In this document: positions 1 to 9,506 of the stretch, piece after piece
Position numbering within the stretch: position 1 is the first letter of the stretch
How the letters are laid out: every line of letters begins with the position of its first letter
Assembly: GCA_964541895.1 (NCBI GenBank)
Contig: CAZISM010000006.1
Span: 26,956-90,955, forward strand
Direction: 5' to 3'
Source of the DNA: CAZISM01 sp964541895
GTDB taxonomy: Bacteria; Zhuqueibacterota; Zhuqueibacteria; Residuimicrobiales; Residuimicrobiaceae
DNA length: 64,000 bases
Made by a program: the position numbers and the translations under genes
Notes under the pieces: generated by a model
Databases searched by the model: none
Told to the model about the DNA's origin: nothing
Seen by the model: only the letters and a program-made list of their open reading frames with translations

Positions 1-1205
1 TCATCAAACTGGAAGGCGTCGATCTTTCCAAAGATCCCATGGCGGTACAGCGTTTGAAAGAGGCGGCGGAAAAAGCCAAGTGCGAATTGTCGACTACGGC
101 ACAGACCGAGATCAATCTGCCTTTCATCACCGCCACGGACACGGGCCCGAAACATCTGAGCATGACGCTGACGCGCGCCCGCTTTGAACAGCTCTGCGAT
201 GACCTGTTCCAGCGCAGCATAGATCCCTGCCGCACCGCCCTCAAGGATTCCGGCCTGTCTGCAGCTCAGATCGATGAAGTGGTGCTGGTCGGCGGTTCGA
301 CGCGTATGCCCAAGGTGCAGCAGCTCGTGCGTGAGCTGTTCGGCAAAGAGCCGCATCGCGGCGTCAATCCCGATGAAGTGGTGGCCGTAGGCGCCGCCAT
401 TCAGGGCGGGGTGCTCGGCGGCGATGTCAAGGACGTGCTGCTGCTGGACGTGACGCCGCTCTCTCTCGGCATCGAAACCCTGGGCGGTGTGGCCACCAAA
501 ATCATTGAGAAGAACACCACGATTCCCACGCGCAAATCCGAGGTGTTCTCCACAGCCGCCGACAGCCAGACGACCGTCGAGATTCACGTGCTGCAGGGCG
601 AACGCGAGATGGCGTCCGACAACCGCACCCTCGGTCGCTTCCATCTCGACGGCATTCCGCCGGCGCCGCGCGGCATACCTCAGATTGAGGTGACGTTTGA
701 CATCGATGCCAACGGCATTCTCAACGTTTCGGCCAAGGACAAGGCCACCAACAAAGAGCAGTCGATCCACATCACCGCTTCCACCGGCTTGAGCAAGGAC
801 GAAGTGGAAAAGATGGTCAACGACGCCAAGTCCCATGCGGCCGAGGATAAAAAGAAACGCGAGCTGATCGACACCCGCAACCAGGCGGATCAGATCGTGT
901 ACCAGACTGAAAAGCAGTTGAAGGAAACCGGCGACAAGCTGGACAGCGACACAAAGAACAAGCTCGAAGCCGCGATCGGTCGCGTGCGCGAAGCCGGCAA
1001 GGGTGAAAACGTCCAGGAAATGAAATCCAGCATCGAAGCGCTGACGCAGATTCTGCATTCCGCCGCCAGCAAGATGTACGAAGCGACCGGTGCGCCGGGC
1101 GCCGGGCCGCAGGACGGTCCCACGCCAGGGGCGGAAGCCGAGCCCGCTGCGAAAAAGCCGGACGCGGAAGAAGCGGATTATGAAGTGGTGGATGATAAAA
1201 AGTAA
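1..1205 (+). CDS. dnaK: DnaK (Hsp70) chaperone, C-terminal part, 5'-truncated by window edge
   Basis: ATP-dependent cytoplasmic Hsp70 chaperone that works with DnaJ and GrpE and hands aggregates to ClpB. The frame is open from base 3 with no start, so roughly the first 200 codons lie outside the window. Visible are the end of the nucleotide-binding domain with [11 protein letters not shown] (about 279-311), the linker and start of the substrate-binding domain with [17 protein letters not shown] (about 440-490), the helical lid (about 840-1080) and a Pro/Ala/Glu-rich tail ending EVVDDKK, the usual acidic DnaK terminus. It is followed by a terminator-like hairpin and then clpB on the same strand, a natural disaggregase pairing. 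Recognition is by many conserved family motifs and is very secure. Confidence 0.97.
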   Translation, partial: IKLEGVDLSKDPMAVQRLKEAAEKAKCELSTTAQTEINLPFITATDTGPKHLSMTLTRARFEQLCDDLFQRSIDPCRTALKDSGLSAAQIDEVVLVGGSTRMPKVQQLVRELFGKEPHRGVNPDEVVAVGAAIQGGVLGGDVKDVLLLDVTPLSLGIETLGGVATKIIEKNTTIPTRKSEVFSTAADSQTTVEIHVLQGEREMASDNRTLGRFHLDGIPPAPRGIPQIEVTFDIDANGILNVSAKDKATNKEQSIHITASTGLSKDEVEKMVNDAKSHAAEDKKKRELIDTRNQADQIVYQTEKQLKETGDKLDSDTKNKLEAAIGRVREAGKGENVQEMKSSIEALTQILHSAASKMYEATGAPGAGPQDGPTPGAEAEPAAKKPDAEEADYEVVDDKK

Positions 1206-1236
1206 CGGTTGAACTCTAATTGATGATCATACCGAC

Positions 1237-1272
1237 GCGGCCAGGATATTGCATTCTGGCCGCTCGAGTTTT
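1237..1272 (+). terminator. Rho-independent-type terminator after dnaK
   Basis: A perfect 8-bp stem, GCGGCCAG (1237-1244) with CTGGCCGC (1256-1263), encloses an 11-nt loop and is followed by a short T run (1269-1272). It starts 32 bp after the dnaK stop. The T run is short, so termination may be partial. Confidence 0.55.
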
Positions 1273-1332
1273 AGGCGTTGACTCTTTCGTGGTTGCGGAC
1301 CATGTGGACGGAACGCCAGGATGTTGAGCTGG

Positions 1333-1351
1333 AAAGGAGAAAGAATCCTTT
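1333..1351 (+). promoter_or_regulatory. Hairpin over the clpB Shine-Dalgarno sequence
   Basis: AAAGGA (1333-1338) can pair perfectly with TCCTTT (1346-1351) across a 7-nt purine loop. The left arm holds the AGGAG ribosome-binding site of clpB and the right arm abuts the ATG at 1352. An A/U-rich stem hiding the ribosome-binding site of a heat-shock gene resembles an RNA thermometer. The pairing is seen; the function is inferred. Confidence 0.35.
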
Positions 1352-3970
1352 ATGATATCCATGGATAAACTGACCGTAAAATCGCAGGAAGCGCTGAACC
1401 GGGCGCAACAGGTCGCCTCGGAACATCATCAGCAGCAGATCGAACCGGTACACCTCTTGTACGTCCTGCTGGAGCAGGCGGACGGCATCGGTCGCACCAT
1501 TTTGAAAAAAATCGGAGAGGATCCGGATCTCATTCGCAATCGGGCCCTCGCAGCCGTCCAAACCCTGCCGCAGGTCAAGGGCGGAGGGCTGGGACAGATG
1601 TTTGTTTCCAGGGCCGTCCATGACCTGCTGGAAAAAGCGCTCAGAGAGGCCGGGCGGCTCAAGGACGAGTACATCAGCGTGGAGCATATATTGCTGGCGT
1701 TGTGCGAAGACCAGACCGTCGCCGGGCAGACGTTGCGTGAATTCGGCATCCAGGGGGCGGCGATTCTGAAGGTATTGAAAGAGTTGCGCGGTTCGCAGCG
1801 CGTCACCGATCAGGCGCCGGAGGACAAATACCAGGCCCTGAAAAAATATGCCCGGGATCTTAACGACCTGGCGCGCAACGGCAAACTGGATCCGGTCATC
1901 GGCCGCGACGATGAAATCCGTCGCGTGCTGCAGGTGCTGTCACGTCGCACGAAAAACAATCCGGTGATCATCGGCGAACCCGGCGTCGGCAAGACCGCCA
2001 TCGCCGAAGGCATCAGCCAGCGCATCGTTCAGGGCGACGTGCCGGAAAATCTGAAAATCAAACGCATTATGGCCTTGGACCTGGGTGCGCTCATTGCCGG
2101 CGCCAAGTACCGCGGTGAATTTGAAGAGCGGCTGAAAGCGGTCCTGCGGGAAATCCAGGAAGGCGAAGAGCAGTACATTCTTTTTATCGACGAACTGCAC
2201 ACCCTCGTTGGCGCCGGCGCCGCCGAAGGGGCCATGGATGCCTCCAATATGCTCAAACCGGCCCTGGCGCGCGGCGATCTGCACTGCATCGGCGCCACCA
2301 CGCTCGACGAATATCGCAAACACATCGAGAAAGACGCGGCCCTGGAACGACGCTTTCAGCCCATTCTCGTCAATCCGCCTTCGGTGGAGGACACGGTTTC
2401 CATACTGCGCGGCCTGAAAGAGAAATACGAAGTGCACCACGGCGTCCGCATCCAGGATGGGGCGCTGGTGGCGGCCGCCACGCTTTCGGATCGCTATATC
2501 AGCGACCGCTTTCTGCCCGACAAAGCCATCGATCTCGTCGACGAGGCGGCTTCCAAGCTGCGGATTGAAATCGACAGCATGCCGGTGGAACTGGATGAAG
2601 TGGAGCGCAAATACAAACAGCTGGAAATCGAACGGCAGGCGTTAAAGAAAGAAAAGGACAGCGCATCCGCCAAACGATTAAAAGAGGTGGAAAAGGATCT
2701 GGCGGAGCTGAACGAAAGCAGGCGGGAATTAAAAGCCCACTGGCAGCTGGAAAAACAGGCGATCACGGAAATCCGCACTTTGAAGGAACAGATCGAGCGC
2801 GGCCGCACCGATATGGCGGCGGCCGAGCGCGACGGCGATCTGGCCAAAGCGGCGGAGCTGAAATACGGCCGTCTGGTGGAACTGCAAAAAAAGCTGGAAA
2901 CCACCAACACCAAACTGGTGGAGCTGCAAAAAGATCGCAAGATGCTGAAAGAAGAGGTGGACGAGGAGGACATCGCCGAGGTGGTGGCCAAGTGGACCGG
3001 CATACCGGTCAGTCGCATGCTGGAAGGGGAAAAGGAAAAACTGCTGCACATGGAGGAGCGCATCCACCGGCGCCTGGTCAACCAGGAAGAGGCGGTCACC
3101 GCGGTGGCCGACGCCATCCGCCGCAGCCGGGCCGGCCTGCAATCGCCGCAGCATCCCATCGGCTCCTTCATATTTCTGGGCTCCACCGGTGTCGGCAAAA
3201 CCGAACTGGCGCGCGCACTGGCGGAATTTCTCTTTGATGACGAACACGCGATGGTGCGCATCGATATGTCGGAATATATGGAACGGCATGCCGTGTCGCG
3301 CCTGATCGGTGCGCCGCCGGGTTATGTGGGCTATGAGGAGGGTGGACAGCTCACCGAGGCGGTTCGGCGCAAGCCCTATGCGGTGGTGCTGCTGGACGAA
3401 ATCGAAAAAGCCCATCCCGAGGTGTTCAATGTCCTGCTGCAGGTGCTGGATGACGGCCGTTTGACCGATAACCAGGGGCGGACGGTCAATTTCAACAACA
3501 CCATCATCATCATGACCTCCAACATCGGCGCTCAGCTCATCATGGAGCGGACGCAGTCCATAACGGATGAGAACCGGGATCAGGTCCATCAAGAGATTAC
3601 CGGCGAGGTGTTCAAGCTGCTCAAAGCCACCTTGCGGCCCGAGTTTCTCAATCGTGTCGATGAGGTGATCGTATTTCACGCTCTCAGCAGCGCTCATATC
3701 AGGGAAATCGTCCACCTGCAGCTGCAACAGCTTGGCCGGCTCCTGCAGGGCAAGGAACTGAAGCTGGAGCTCTCTCGCCGCGCCGAAGAGTGGCTGGCGG
3801 AAAGGGGGTACGAGCCCGCTTTCGGCGCCCGGCCTCTGAAGCGGTTGATTCAGAAGGAGTTGATAAATAAACTGGCCATGCAGCTGTTGCAGGGCGAATT
3901 TGAGCCTGGCTCCGGCATTCTCGTCGATGTCGAGGATAATAGTCTTGCTTTTAAGAAAAAAAGTGAATAA
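1352..3970 (+). CDS. clpB: ClpB ATP-dependent disaggregase
   Basis: Hexameric AAA+ chaperone that extracts polypeptides from aggregates together with DnaK. The 872-residue length is normal for ClpB. It has the N-terminal Clp repeat domain (about 1-150), a first AAA module with Walker A GEPGVGKT at 208-215, the long middle coiled coil (about 400-530, rich in Glu/Lys) that separates ClpB from ClpA/ClpC, and a second AAA module with Walker A GSTGVGKT near 610 and the [13 protein letters not shown] sensor region. The C terminus lacks a ClpP-docking loop that I can recognise. The start at 1352 has AGGAG 12 nt upstream; a second in-frame ATG at 1361 is possible. It follows dnaK but is separated from it by a terminator-like hairpin. 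Confidence 0.97.
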   Translation: MISMDKLTVKSQEALNRAQQVASEHHQQQIEPVHLLYVLLEQADGIGRTILKKIGEDPDLIRNRALAAVQTLPQVKGGGLGQMFVSRAVHDLLEKALREAGRLKDEYISVEHILLALCEDQTVAGQTLREFGIQGAAILKVLKELRGSQRVTDQAPEDKYQALKKYARDLNDLARNGKLDPVIGRDDEIRRVLQVLSRRTKNNPVIIGEPGVGKTAIAEGISQRIVQGDVPENLKIKRIMALDLGALIAGAKYRGEFEERLKAVLREIQEGEEQYILFIDELHTLVGAGAAEGAMDASNMLKPALARGDLHCIGATTLDEYRKHIEKDAALERRFQPILVNPPSVEDTVSILRGLKEKYEVHHGVRIQDGALVAAATLSDRYISDRFLPDKAIDLVDEAASKLRIEIDSMPVELDEVERKYKQLEIERQALKKEKDSASAKRLKEVEKDLAELNESRRELKAHWQLEKQAITEIRTLKEQIERGRTDMAAAERDGDLAKAAELKYGRLVELQKKLETTNTKLVELQKDRKMLKEEVDEEDIAEVVAKWTGIPVSRMLEGEKEKLLHMEERIHRRLVNQEEAVTAVADAIRRSRAGLQSPQHPIGSFIFLGSTGVGKTELARALAEFLFDDEHAMVRIDMSEYMERHAVSRLIGAPPGYVGYEEGGQLTEAVRRKPYAVVLLDEIEKAHPEVFNVLLQVLDDGRLTDNQGRTVNFNNTIIIMTSNIGAQLIMERTQSITDENRDQVHQEITGEVFKLLKATLRPEFLNRVDEVIVFHALSSAHIREIVHLQLQQLGRLLQGKELKLELSRRAEEWLAERGYEPAFGARPLKRLIQKELINKLAMQLLQGEFEPGSGILVDVEDNSLAFKKKSE

Positions 3971-4096
3971 AATTAGGTTTTTAGGAACTAATTCAGGCGT
4001 TATCGCGTTGATGAGACACAGCGGTTGATCTGTCCAGTGCATGATTAAAAGTTGATAAACCTGTTGGCTTATTTACCCGTTCGGAGTGGAGGTCCC

Positions 4097-4612
4097 ATGA
4101 GAAAGTACTATCCCATGCTGCTTTTGGTTGTAGTCATGGCTGTCATCTGGGGATGCGGCGAGAAACTCACCGAAGAGCAATTACGCGCCAAGGCATTGGA
4201 TTTTGAAAACAAAGAGCAGTGGGCCGAAGCGGTCAAGATGTATGAGCGTCTGGTCAAGGCTTATCCGCAGTCCACCCGGGCGGCGGAGACGCTCTATCGG
4301 CTGGGCATCACCTATGCCAATAATCTCAAAGATTTTAAAAAGGCGGTCGAAACCCATGGCCGTATCGTCAAGGAGTATCCCGGCAGCAATTTCGTCAAAC
4401 AATCCACCTTTATGATGGGTTTTCTCTATGCCAACGATTTAAAGGACCTGGAAAAGGCCAAATCCGCCTACCAGGACTTTCTGCAAAAATGGCCCACCCA
4501 TGAATTGGCCTCCTCGGTCAAATGGGAGCTGGAGCATCTGGGGCAGGACATCAGCCAGATCGACCTGAATTTGGGTGAATCCCAGCCCGCGGCCGACACT
4601 CCGATAAAGTAA
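4097..4612 (+). CDS. TPR-repeat lipoprotein, first gene of the Bat operon
   Basis: Small (171-residue) predicted lipoprotein with tandem TPR-like helices. The signal peptide ends in I-W-G-C with Cys20 as the lipidation site; Trp at the -2 position is unusual but the context is otherwise convincing. The rest contains two or three TPR units of the YfgM/BamD type, for example residues 40-115 with the A-Y-P-x-S pattern typical of outer-membrane-assembly TPR proteins. The start at 4097 is chosen because GGAGGT lies just upstream and it gives a clean signal peptide; an upstream in-frame start at 4052 would spoil it. It is followed 47 bp later by the first BatD-like gene on the same strand, so it probably belongs to the Bat envelope complex. 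Its exact role is unknown. Confidence 0.8.
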   Translation: MRKYYPMLLLVVVMAVIWGCGEKLTEEQLRAKALDFENKEQWAEAVKMYERLVKAYPQSTRAAETLYRLGITYANNLKDFKKAVETHGRIVKEYPGSNFVKQSTFMMGFLYANDLKDLEKAKSAYQDFLQKWPTHELASSVKWELEHLGQDISQIDLNLGESQPAADTPIK

Positions 4613-4659
4613 GCCACATTCATCGTTTACGATTTCTCAACTTTTGCAAAGGAGAACGT

Positions 4660-5604
4660 ATGCGCGTTGCGGCTTTACTATGCGCGGTCAGCATGTTGTT
4701 CGGCGTCGGCCTTGCCGCCCAAACCGCGGCCGACCAGGGCCTGAACGATGAAGGCATCAAGGTCACGGCGTTTGCCGATCGTCCGACGGTAGCGCTGAAC
4801 CGCACCGTAGTGCTGACGATCCGGCTCGAGTGGTACGGGGATCTGGACCGCTACGAGGTCACGGATTTTGAAAATCCCACGGCGCAGAATTTCGAAATTA
4901 TCAGCAACGCTTCCGCGAACAAAGTGGCGGCCGTGAACGGCCGCGCGGTAGCCATACAGGACTTTCAATATACCCTAAAGCCGGTCAGCCTGGGCATGGG
5001 CTATGTCAACGGCTTGACCATCAAATACAAAGATGGCGCCACAGACAAGGCCTATCGGCTGTGGACCAACCGCGTCGAGATCAAAATCCTCGACCCGGTG
5101 GCGGAACCGGGTTCGTATCTGTGGCTGGTTTATGTGTCATCCGCACTGGTCGTGTGCGCCCTGGCCGGTTTCTGGTTGCGGCGCCGTTCCCTGCGCAAAC
5201 GTCAGGAGCGTGAACAGGCGCAGGCCGCCGCGGCTATGCACAAGAGCCTGGAGGAGAGTTATCTGGAGCAGCTGAAGCAGCAGATACCGTTGCCGGGCGG
5301 CGATACGGATCCGGCGTCGGCGCTGTCGCTTCTCTCCAGAATGATCCGGCGATACTGGGCGGAGAAATATACGCTGCCCGGGCTGGAGGCGACCAGCGAA
5401 GAGTTTATCGCACGGCTCAAGGGCACGGCTCTGGATGAACGCATGGTCCGCGAGGTGGCGGAGATTCTGCAGACCGCGGACGTGGCCAAATTTTCCGGAA
5501 CTTCTGTCGATCGTTCGACGTTGGAACGGTTGTACACGCTGTTCGAGTACCATCTGAAATCGTTTTTGAACCAACCCCAATCGTTAGCCGTGGAGGTGAA
5601 ATGA
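4660..5604 (+). CDS. BatD-like membrane protein (short paralogue 1)
   Basis: Predicted inner-membrane protein of 314 residues: signal peptide (1-20), an extracytoplasmic Ig-like domain (about 30-145) that begins like BatD (VTAFADRPTVALNRTVVLTI), one transmembrane helix (about 152-173) followed by Arg/Lys, and a cytoplasmic helical domain (about 205-310). That last domain resembles the C-terminal domain of BatD, with the pattern of a YW-x-x-KY helix followed by DVAKFSGT. It is much shorter than full BatD. It overlaps the MoxR ATPase gene by 4 bp (ATGA), so the two are translationally coupled. Family membership is inferred from architecture and operon position. A second short version (8459-9505) and a full BatD (12453-14288) lie in the same operon. 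Confidence 0.7.
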   Translation: MRVAALLCAVSMLFGVGLAAQTAADQGLNDEGIKVTAFADRPTVALNRTVVLTIRLEWYGDLDRYEVTDFENPTAQNFEIISNASANKVAAVNGRAVAIQDFQYTLKPVSLGMGYVNGLTIKYKDGATDKAYRLWTNRVEIKILDPVAEPGSYLWLVYVSSALVVCALAGFWLRRRSLRKRQEREQAQAAAAMHKSLEESYLEQLKQQIPLPGGDTDPASALSLLSRMIRRYWAEKYTLPGLEATSEEFIARLKGTALDERMVREVAEILQTADVAKFSGTSVDRSTLERLYTLFEYHLKSFLNQPQSLAVEVK

Positions 5605-6590
5605 ATATCGATATCCAGGCGATTCATGCCAGAATTGAAAAAGAGAGCGCATTTGTCGATAAAATTTCCGCCGAGGTGAGCAAAGTCATCGTCGGCCAAA
5701 AATACATGATCGATCGGCTTTTGATCGGCATGCTGGCCGACGGCCATATCCTGCTGGAGGGCGTGCCCGGCCTGGCAAAGACCATGACCGTGAAGACGCT
5801 GTCGTCGGTGATCAGCACCAGGTTTCAGCGCATCCAGTTCACGCCGGATCTGCTGCCCGCTGATATCGTCGGTACCATGATCTACGATCAGCGCTCCGGC
5901 CAGTTCACGGCGAAAAAAGGGCCTATCTTTGCCAACATGATCCTGGCGGATGAAATCAACCGTTCTCCGGCCAAGGTGCAGTCGGCGCTGCTGGAAGCCA
6001 TGCAGGAGCGCCAGGTCACCCTTGGCGAGCAGACGTTTGTTCTGCCGGCGCCGTTCCTGGTGCTGGCGACGCAGAACCCCATTGAGCAGGAGGGGACCTA
6101 TCCGTTGCCGGAAGCGCAGGTGGACCGTTTTATGCTCAAACTGTCGGTCGGTTATCCGGAGCGCGATGAAGAGCTGGAGATCATGCGCCGCATGACGCGG
6201 TCCGAGTCGCCGCAGGTGCAGCCGGTGGTGTCGCCGGAAGAAATTGTGCGCGCTAAAAAAGTGGTGCACGAAGTTTATATCGATCAAAAGATCGAAAACT
6301 ATATCGTTGATATCGTGTTTGCAACGCGCAAGCCGAAAGAGTTCGGACTGGACGACCTGGCCGATCTGATCGCCTATGGTGCGTCGCCGCGCGCTTCCAT
6401 CTATCTCAGCATGGCGGCCCGGGCGCATGCGTTCCTGCGCCGCCGCGGCTATGTCACGCCCGAGGATGTCCGCTCCATCGCCATGGACGTCCTGCGCCAC
6501 CGCGTCATCGTCACCTACGAGGCGGAGGCGGAAGAGATTTCGGCCGAAGAAGTGGTGCGCAAGATCATCAACAAAATCGAAGTGCCCTGA
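5601..6590 (+). CDS. moxR: MoxR-family AAA+ ATPase
   Basis: Cytoplasmic AAA+ ATPase of the MoxR family, a 329-residue protein of normal length. Walker A is GVPGLAKT at residues 54-61, Walker B and adjacent residues are LADEINRSP from about 115, and the family signature ATQNPIEQEGTYPLPEAQ is split across the mid-region with the sensor and lid helices after it. MoxR proteins act as chaperone-like partners of VWA-domain proteins, here presumably the DUF58 protein directly downstream and BatA/BatB further on. The ATG overlaps the stop of the preceding BatD-like gene. High confidence for the family; the specific client is inferred from the operon. Confidence 0.95.
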   Translation: MNIDIQAIHARIEKESAFVDKISAEVSKVIVGQKYMIDRLLIGMLADGHILLEGVPGLAKTMTVKTLSSVISTRFQRIQFTPDLLPADIVGTMIYDQRSGQFTAKKGPIFANMILADEINRSPAKVQSALLEAMQERQVTLGEQTFVLPAPFLVLATQNPIEQEGTYPLPEAQVDRFMLKLSVGYPERDEELEIMRRMTRSESPQVQPVVSPEEIVRAKKVVHEVYIDQKIENYIVDIVFATRKPKEFGLDDLADLIAYGASPRASIYLSMAARAHAFLRRRGYVTPEDVRSIAMDVLRHRVIVTYEAEAEEISAEEVVRKIINKIEVP

Positions 6591-6635
6591 TGAGCGGGCC
6601 CACGCTGACACGAGTCTAATTGCAAAGATACGATC

Positions 6636-7514
6636 GTGATTCCGAAGGAAATATTAAAAAAAGTCAAACGCATCGAGATTCAGACCCGCGGGCTGGTGAA
6701 CGACGTGTTCTCCGGCGAATACCATTCGGTGTTCAAGGGCCGCGGCATGGAATTCTCCGAAGTGCGCGAGTACCAGTTCGGCGATGATATTCGCACCATC
6801 GACTGGAACGTGACCGCCCGCATGGGGCATCCGTTCGTCAAGATTTTTGAAGAGGAACGGGAGTTGACCGTGGTTCTGCTGGTGGACGTCAGTTCCTCCG
6901 GCGAGTTCGGCACGGTGCAGCAGATGAAGGGCGAAATCGCCGCTGAGATCTGTGCGCTTCTGGCCTTTTCCGCCATCAAGAACAACGACAAAGTCGGCCT
7001 GATCGTTTTTACCGACGAGGTGGAAAAGTTCGTCGCTCCGAAAAAGGGCAAGTCGCACGTGTTGCGGGTGGTACGGGAAATTCTCTATCACAAGCCGCAA
7101 GGCCGCGGCACCGACATCGGCAAGGCGCTGCAGTTCCTTTCGCGCATCACCCATCGCCGCGCGGTGGTGTTTCTGGTTTCGGATTTTATCAACACCGATT
7201 ATGAAAAGGCGCTGCAGATCGCCAATCGCCGGCACGACATCATCGCCATCAGCATCACCGATCCCCGCGAACGGGAGCTGCCCGATGTGGGATTGATCGA
7301 GCTCGAGGATGCCGAAACCGGTGAATCGTTTCTGCTGGATACGAGCGACGAGGCGGTGCGACGGGACGTGTCCCAGCGTGCCAACGCCAATACGCTGGCC
7401 CGGCAAAAGCTGTTTCGCTCCATCAACGTCGATCACATCGACATCGGTACACAGTTTTCCTATATCGAACCGCTGATCCGGTTTTTCCGGATGCGGGCCA
7501 AACGGTTCCGTTGA
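6636..7514 (+). CDS. DUF58 (VWA-like) protein of the Bat operon
   Basis: Protein of 292 residues with the DUF58 signature: an N-terminal segment followed by RTIDWNVTAR, and a VWA-like fold beginning at VVLLVDVSSSGEF, which contains the DxSxS metal-binding motif. This family is almost always encoded next to MoxR ATPases and is thought to be its adaptor or client. The start is GTG at 6636, giving the usual N terminus (IPKEILKKVKRIEI); no strong ribosome-binding site is visible, and it lies 45 bp after moxR. No transmembrane segment is seen, so it is probably cytoplasmic or peripheral. Function beyond participation in the Bat system is not established. Confidence 0.92.
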   Translation: MIPKEILKKVKRIEIQTRGLVNDVFSGEYHSVFKGRGMEFSEVREYQFGDDIRTIDWNVTARMGHPFVKIFEEERELTVVLLVDVSSSGEFGTVQQMKGEIAAEICALLAFSAIKNNDKVGLIVFTDEVEKFVAPKKGKSHVLRVVREILYHKPQGRGTDIGKALQFLSRITHRRAVVFLVSDFINTDYEKALQIANRRHDIIAISITDPRERELPDVGLIELEDAETGESFLLDTSDEAVRRDVSQRANANTLARQKLFRSINVDHIDIGTQFSYIEPLIRFFRMRAKRFR

Positions 7515-7538
7515 TCAACCCCTCACCATGGTCAGCCT

Positions 7539-8462
7539 ATGAAAAAAATGATCACCCTATTAGCCGCCATCGCCGTCCTGGCGGCGTGCCAGAGCGGAAA
7601 AAAGAGCGCCGCCGACGGCGTGCGCAGCCGTGAATATGCCGCTGATCTGCTCAATCGCTCCCTGTTCAAACAGGCGATCGCCCAATATGAAGCCTATCTG
7701 GCCGGTTACGAGGTGGACGAGACCGAGCAGGCCAACATCACCTTCATCATCGCCAACACCTATTTTGACCGGCTCAAGCTGTACGACGAGGCGCTGGCTC
7801 ACTATTTGAAAATCAAGCATCTCTATCCCGACGCCAAGGTAGTGGAGCAGGTCAACAAACGCATTGTCGCCTGTCTGGAGCGGCTGGATCGCTCCAACGA
7901 TGCGCAGCAGGCGTTGGATGAGACCGTTCAGGCTGATCCCGCCAAGGTCGTGAAACAGCGGCCGGGCGCCGTGGTGGCCAAGATCGGCAACCGGGACATC
8001 ACCCAGGGCGATCTGAATTTTGAAATCGATCAGCTGCCGCCCACGGCGCGCGAGCAGTTCCGCTCCAAAGAGAAAAAGCTCGAGTTCCTCAAAGAGTTTG
8101 TCGCCACCGAGCTGTTGTACGACACCGCCAAACGGGCCGGTCTGGAAAACGATGCCCAGGTGGTGGAAGGGGCGTTTCAGGCCAAAAAGATGCTCATGGT
8201 GCGCCGCCTGATGCAGGACAAGATCGCGGCCAGGATCAACATCGCCGAGTCCGATCTCGATCTCTATTATCAGGCGCATAAAGAGGATTATGCCGAAAAG
8301 GACAAGGACGGCAACATCAGCCGCGAAAAGCCGCTCGCGGAAGTCAAACAGCAGGTCGCGCAGGACCTGTACCGGCAAAAGTATCAGGATGCGTTTCAGT
8401 CGCTGATGACGCAGATGACGCTGGCAGAAAACGTACAATTTTTTGAACACCAGGTGCAATGA
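7539..8462 (+). CDS. Lipoprotein with TPR and SurA-N-like domains
   Basis: Predicted lipoprotein of 307 residues: signal peptide with LAAC and lipidated Cys17, a TPR-like region (about 28-115, LFKQAIAQYEAYLAGY and LYDEALAHYLKIKHLYP), and then a segment beginning VVAKIGNRDITQGDLNFEID that matches the start of SurA/PpiC-type chaperone domains (strand plus helical pair). The canonical parvulin catalytic domain is not visible, so it is probably a chaperone-like rather than an isomerase protein. It sits between the DUF58 gene and the second short BatD and overlaps the latter by 4 bp. A TPR-SurA combination inside a Bat operon suggests a role in envelope protein folding or assembly; that is inference. 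Confidence 0.75.
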   Translation: MKKMITLLAAIAVLAACQSGKKSAADGVRSREYAADLLNRSLFKQAIAQYEAYLAGYEVDETEQANITFIIANTYFDRLKLYDEALAHYLKIKHLYPDAKVVEQVNKRIVACLERLDRSNDAQQALDETVQADPAKVVKQRPGAVVAKIGNRDITQGDLNFEIDQLPPTAREQFRSKEKKLEFLKEFVATELLYDTAKRAGLENDAQVVEGAFQAKKMLMVRRLMQDKIAARINIAESDLDLYYQAHKEDYAEKDKDGNISREKPLAEVKQQVAQDLYRQKYQDAFQSLMTQMTLAENVQFFEHQVQ

Positions 8463-9505
8463 GCCACGGATGGCTGCTGGTGAAATCGGTCGCACGCATG
8501 AACAGTATCGGAAAACCATTGAAGGCAAGAATCGGACACTCTATCGCTCTCGTGATCCTGCTGCTCGGCCTGGCGGGAACGGGCGTTTCCCAGGTTGCCA
8601 TAGAATCCAAAGTCGATCGCAGCAAGATCCTCATCGGCGATGTCATCACCTACTCCGTGGTCATCACCCATGCGCCGGATGTCAAGCTGGAACGGCCGTC
8701 GCCGGGGAAAAACCTGGGGCAGTTCGAGATCAGGGCGTACCAGGTCCAGGAGCCGACCAGGGTCGACGATCAGATCGTCAGCCGGACCGATTATCAGATC
8801 TCTACGTTTGATGTGGGCGATTACGAAATTCCTTCGCTGCAGGTCTATTATCGTACGCAGCAGGATACGACGCTGCACGAGCTGAAAACCGAAGTGATCA
8901 AGATCCATGTGACGAGCCTGAATCCCAATGAAAAAGGCGACATTCGCGATATCAAGCCGCCGATGACGCCGCCGCGGCCGTGGGGCCGCATCATCGCCGC
9001 CATAGCGGCGGCGGTCGCGCTCCTGGCTTTGGCCGGCCTGGGCTACTGGTACTGGCGCCGCCGTCGCAGCGGCCAGTCGCTCCTGCCGATGCGGGAAAAA
9101 CCGACCCGGCCGCCGCATGAAATCGCCCTGGAGGCCTTGCAGGCTCTGGCGGCCGGCGACTGGCTGTCCACCGGCCGGGTCAAGGCGTATTATACCCAGG
9201 TTTCTGAAATTTTGCGGCAGTATGTGGAGGGCCGTTATTATATCGATGCCATGGAAATGACCACCCGGCAGTTGTCGGAAAAAATGTCCGCCGAGCGCAT
9301 CGATTCGGATCACATTCAGCACCTGCAGGGCATTCTGGATCTCAGCGATCTGGTCAAATTTGCCAAGTTCGTGCCGCCGGAAGCGCTGCAGCAGCGCGCC
9401 GTGCCCGATGCCATCGCGTTTGTCGACAAAACCAAACTCATCCTTTCCGAACCCGTTGAACCCGCGGCCGTGCCAACGCCGGCCGAACCGGAACAGGAGG
9501 CCTGA
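8459..9505 (+). CDS. BatD-like membrane protein (short paralogue 2)
   Basis: Predicted 348-residue single-pass membrane protein. After an N-terminal signal segment (hydrophobic about 28-42) comes an extracytoplasmic BatD-type domain (about 46-155, SKVDRSKILIGDVITYSVVI), a transmembrane helix (about 176-198) with a flanking Arg cluster, and a cytoplasmic helical domain (about 215-325) with YTQVSEILRQYVEGRYYID and LSDLVKFAKF, the signature of the BatD cytoplasmic tail. The annotated ATG overlaps the preceding stop (ATGA); an internal ATG at 8498 gives a more typical signal peptide and may be the real start. BatA follows after one base. It probably scaffolds the VWA proteins at the inner membrane. 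Confidence 0.72.
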   Translation: MSHGWLLVKSVARMNSIGKPLKARIGHSIALVILLLGLAGTGVSQVAIESKVDRSKILIGDVITYSVVITHAPDVKLERPSPGKNLGQFEIRAYQVQEPTRVDDQIVSRTDYQISTFDVGDYEIPSLQVYYRTQQDTTLHELKTEVIKIHVTSLNPNEKGDIRDIKPPMTPPRPWGRIIAAIAAAVALLALAGLGYWYWRRRRSGQSLLPMREKPTRPPHEIALEALQALAAGDWLSTGRVKAYYTQVSEILRQYVEGRYYIDAMEMTTRQLSEKMSAERIDSDHIQHLQGILDLSDLVKFAKFVPPEALQQRAVPDAIAFVDKTKLILSEPVEPAAVPTPAEPEQEA

Positions 9506-9506
9506 C

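Noticed and set aside
1278..1306. Promoter upstream of clpB (TTGACT at 1278-1283)
   Set aside because: The -35 is good but the hexamer 17 bp downstream (CATGTG) is a poor -10, so not called.
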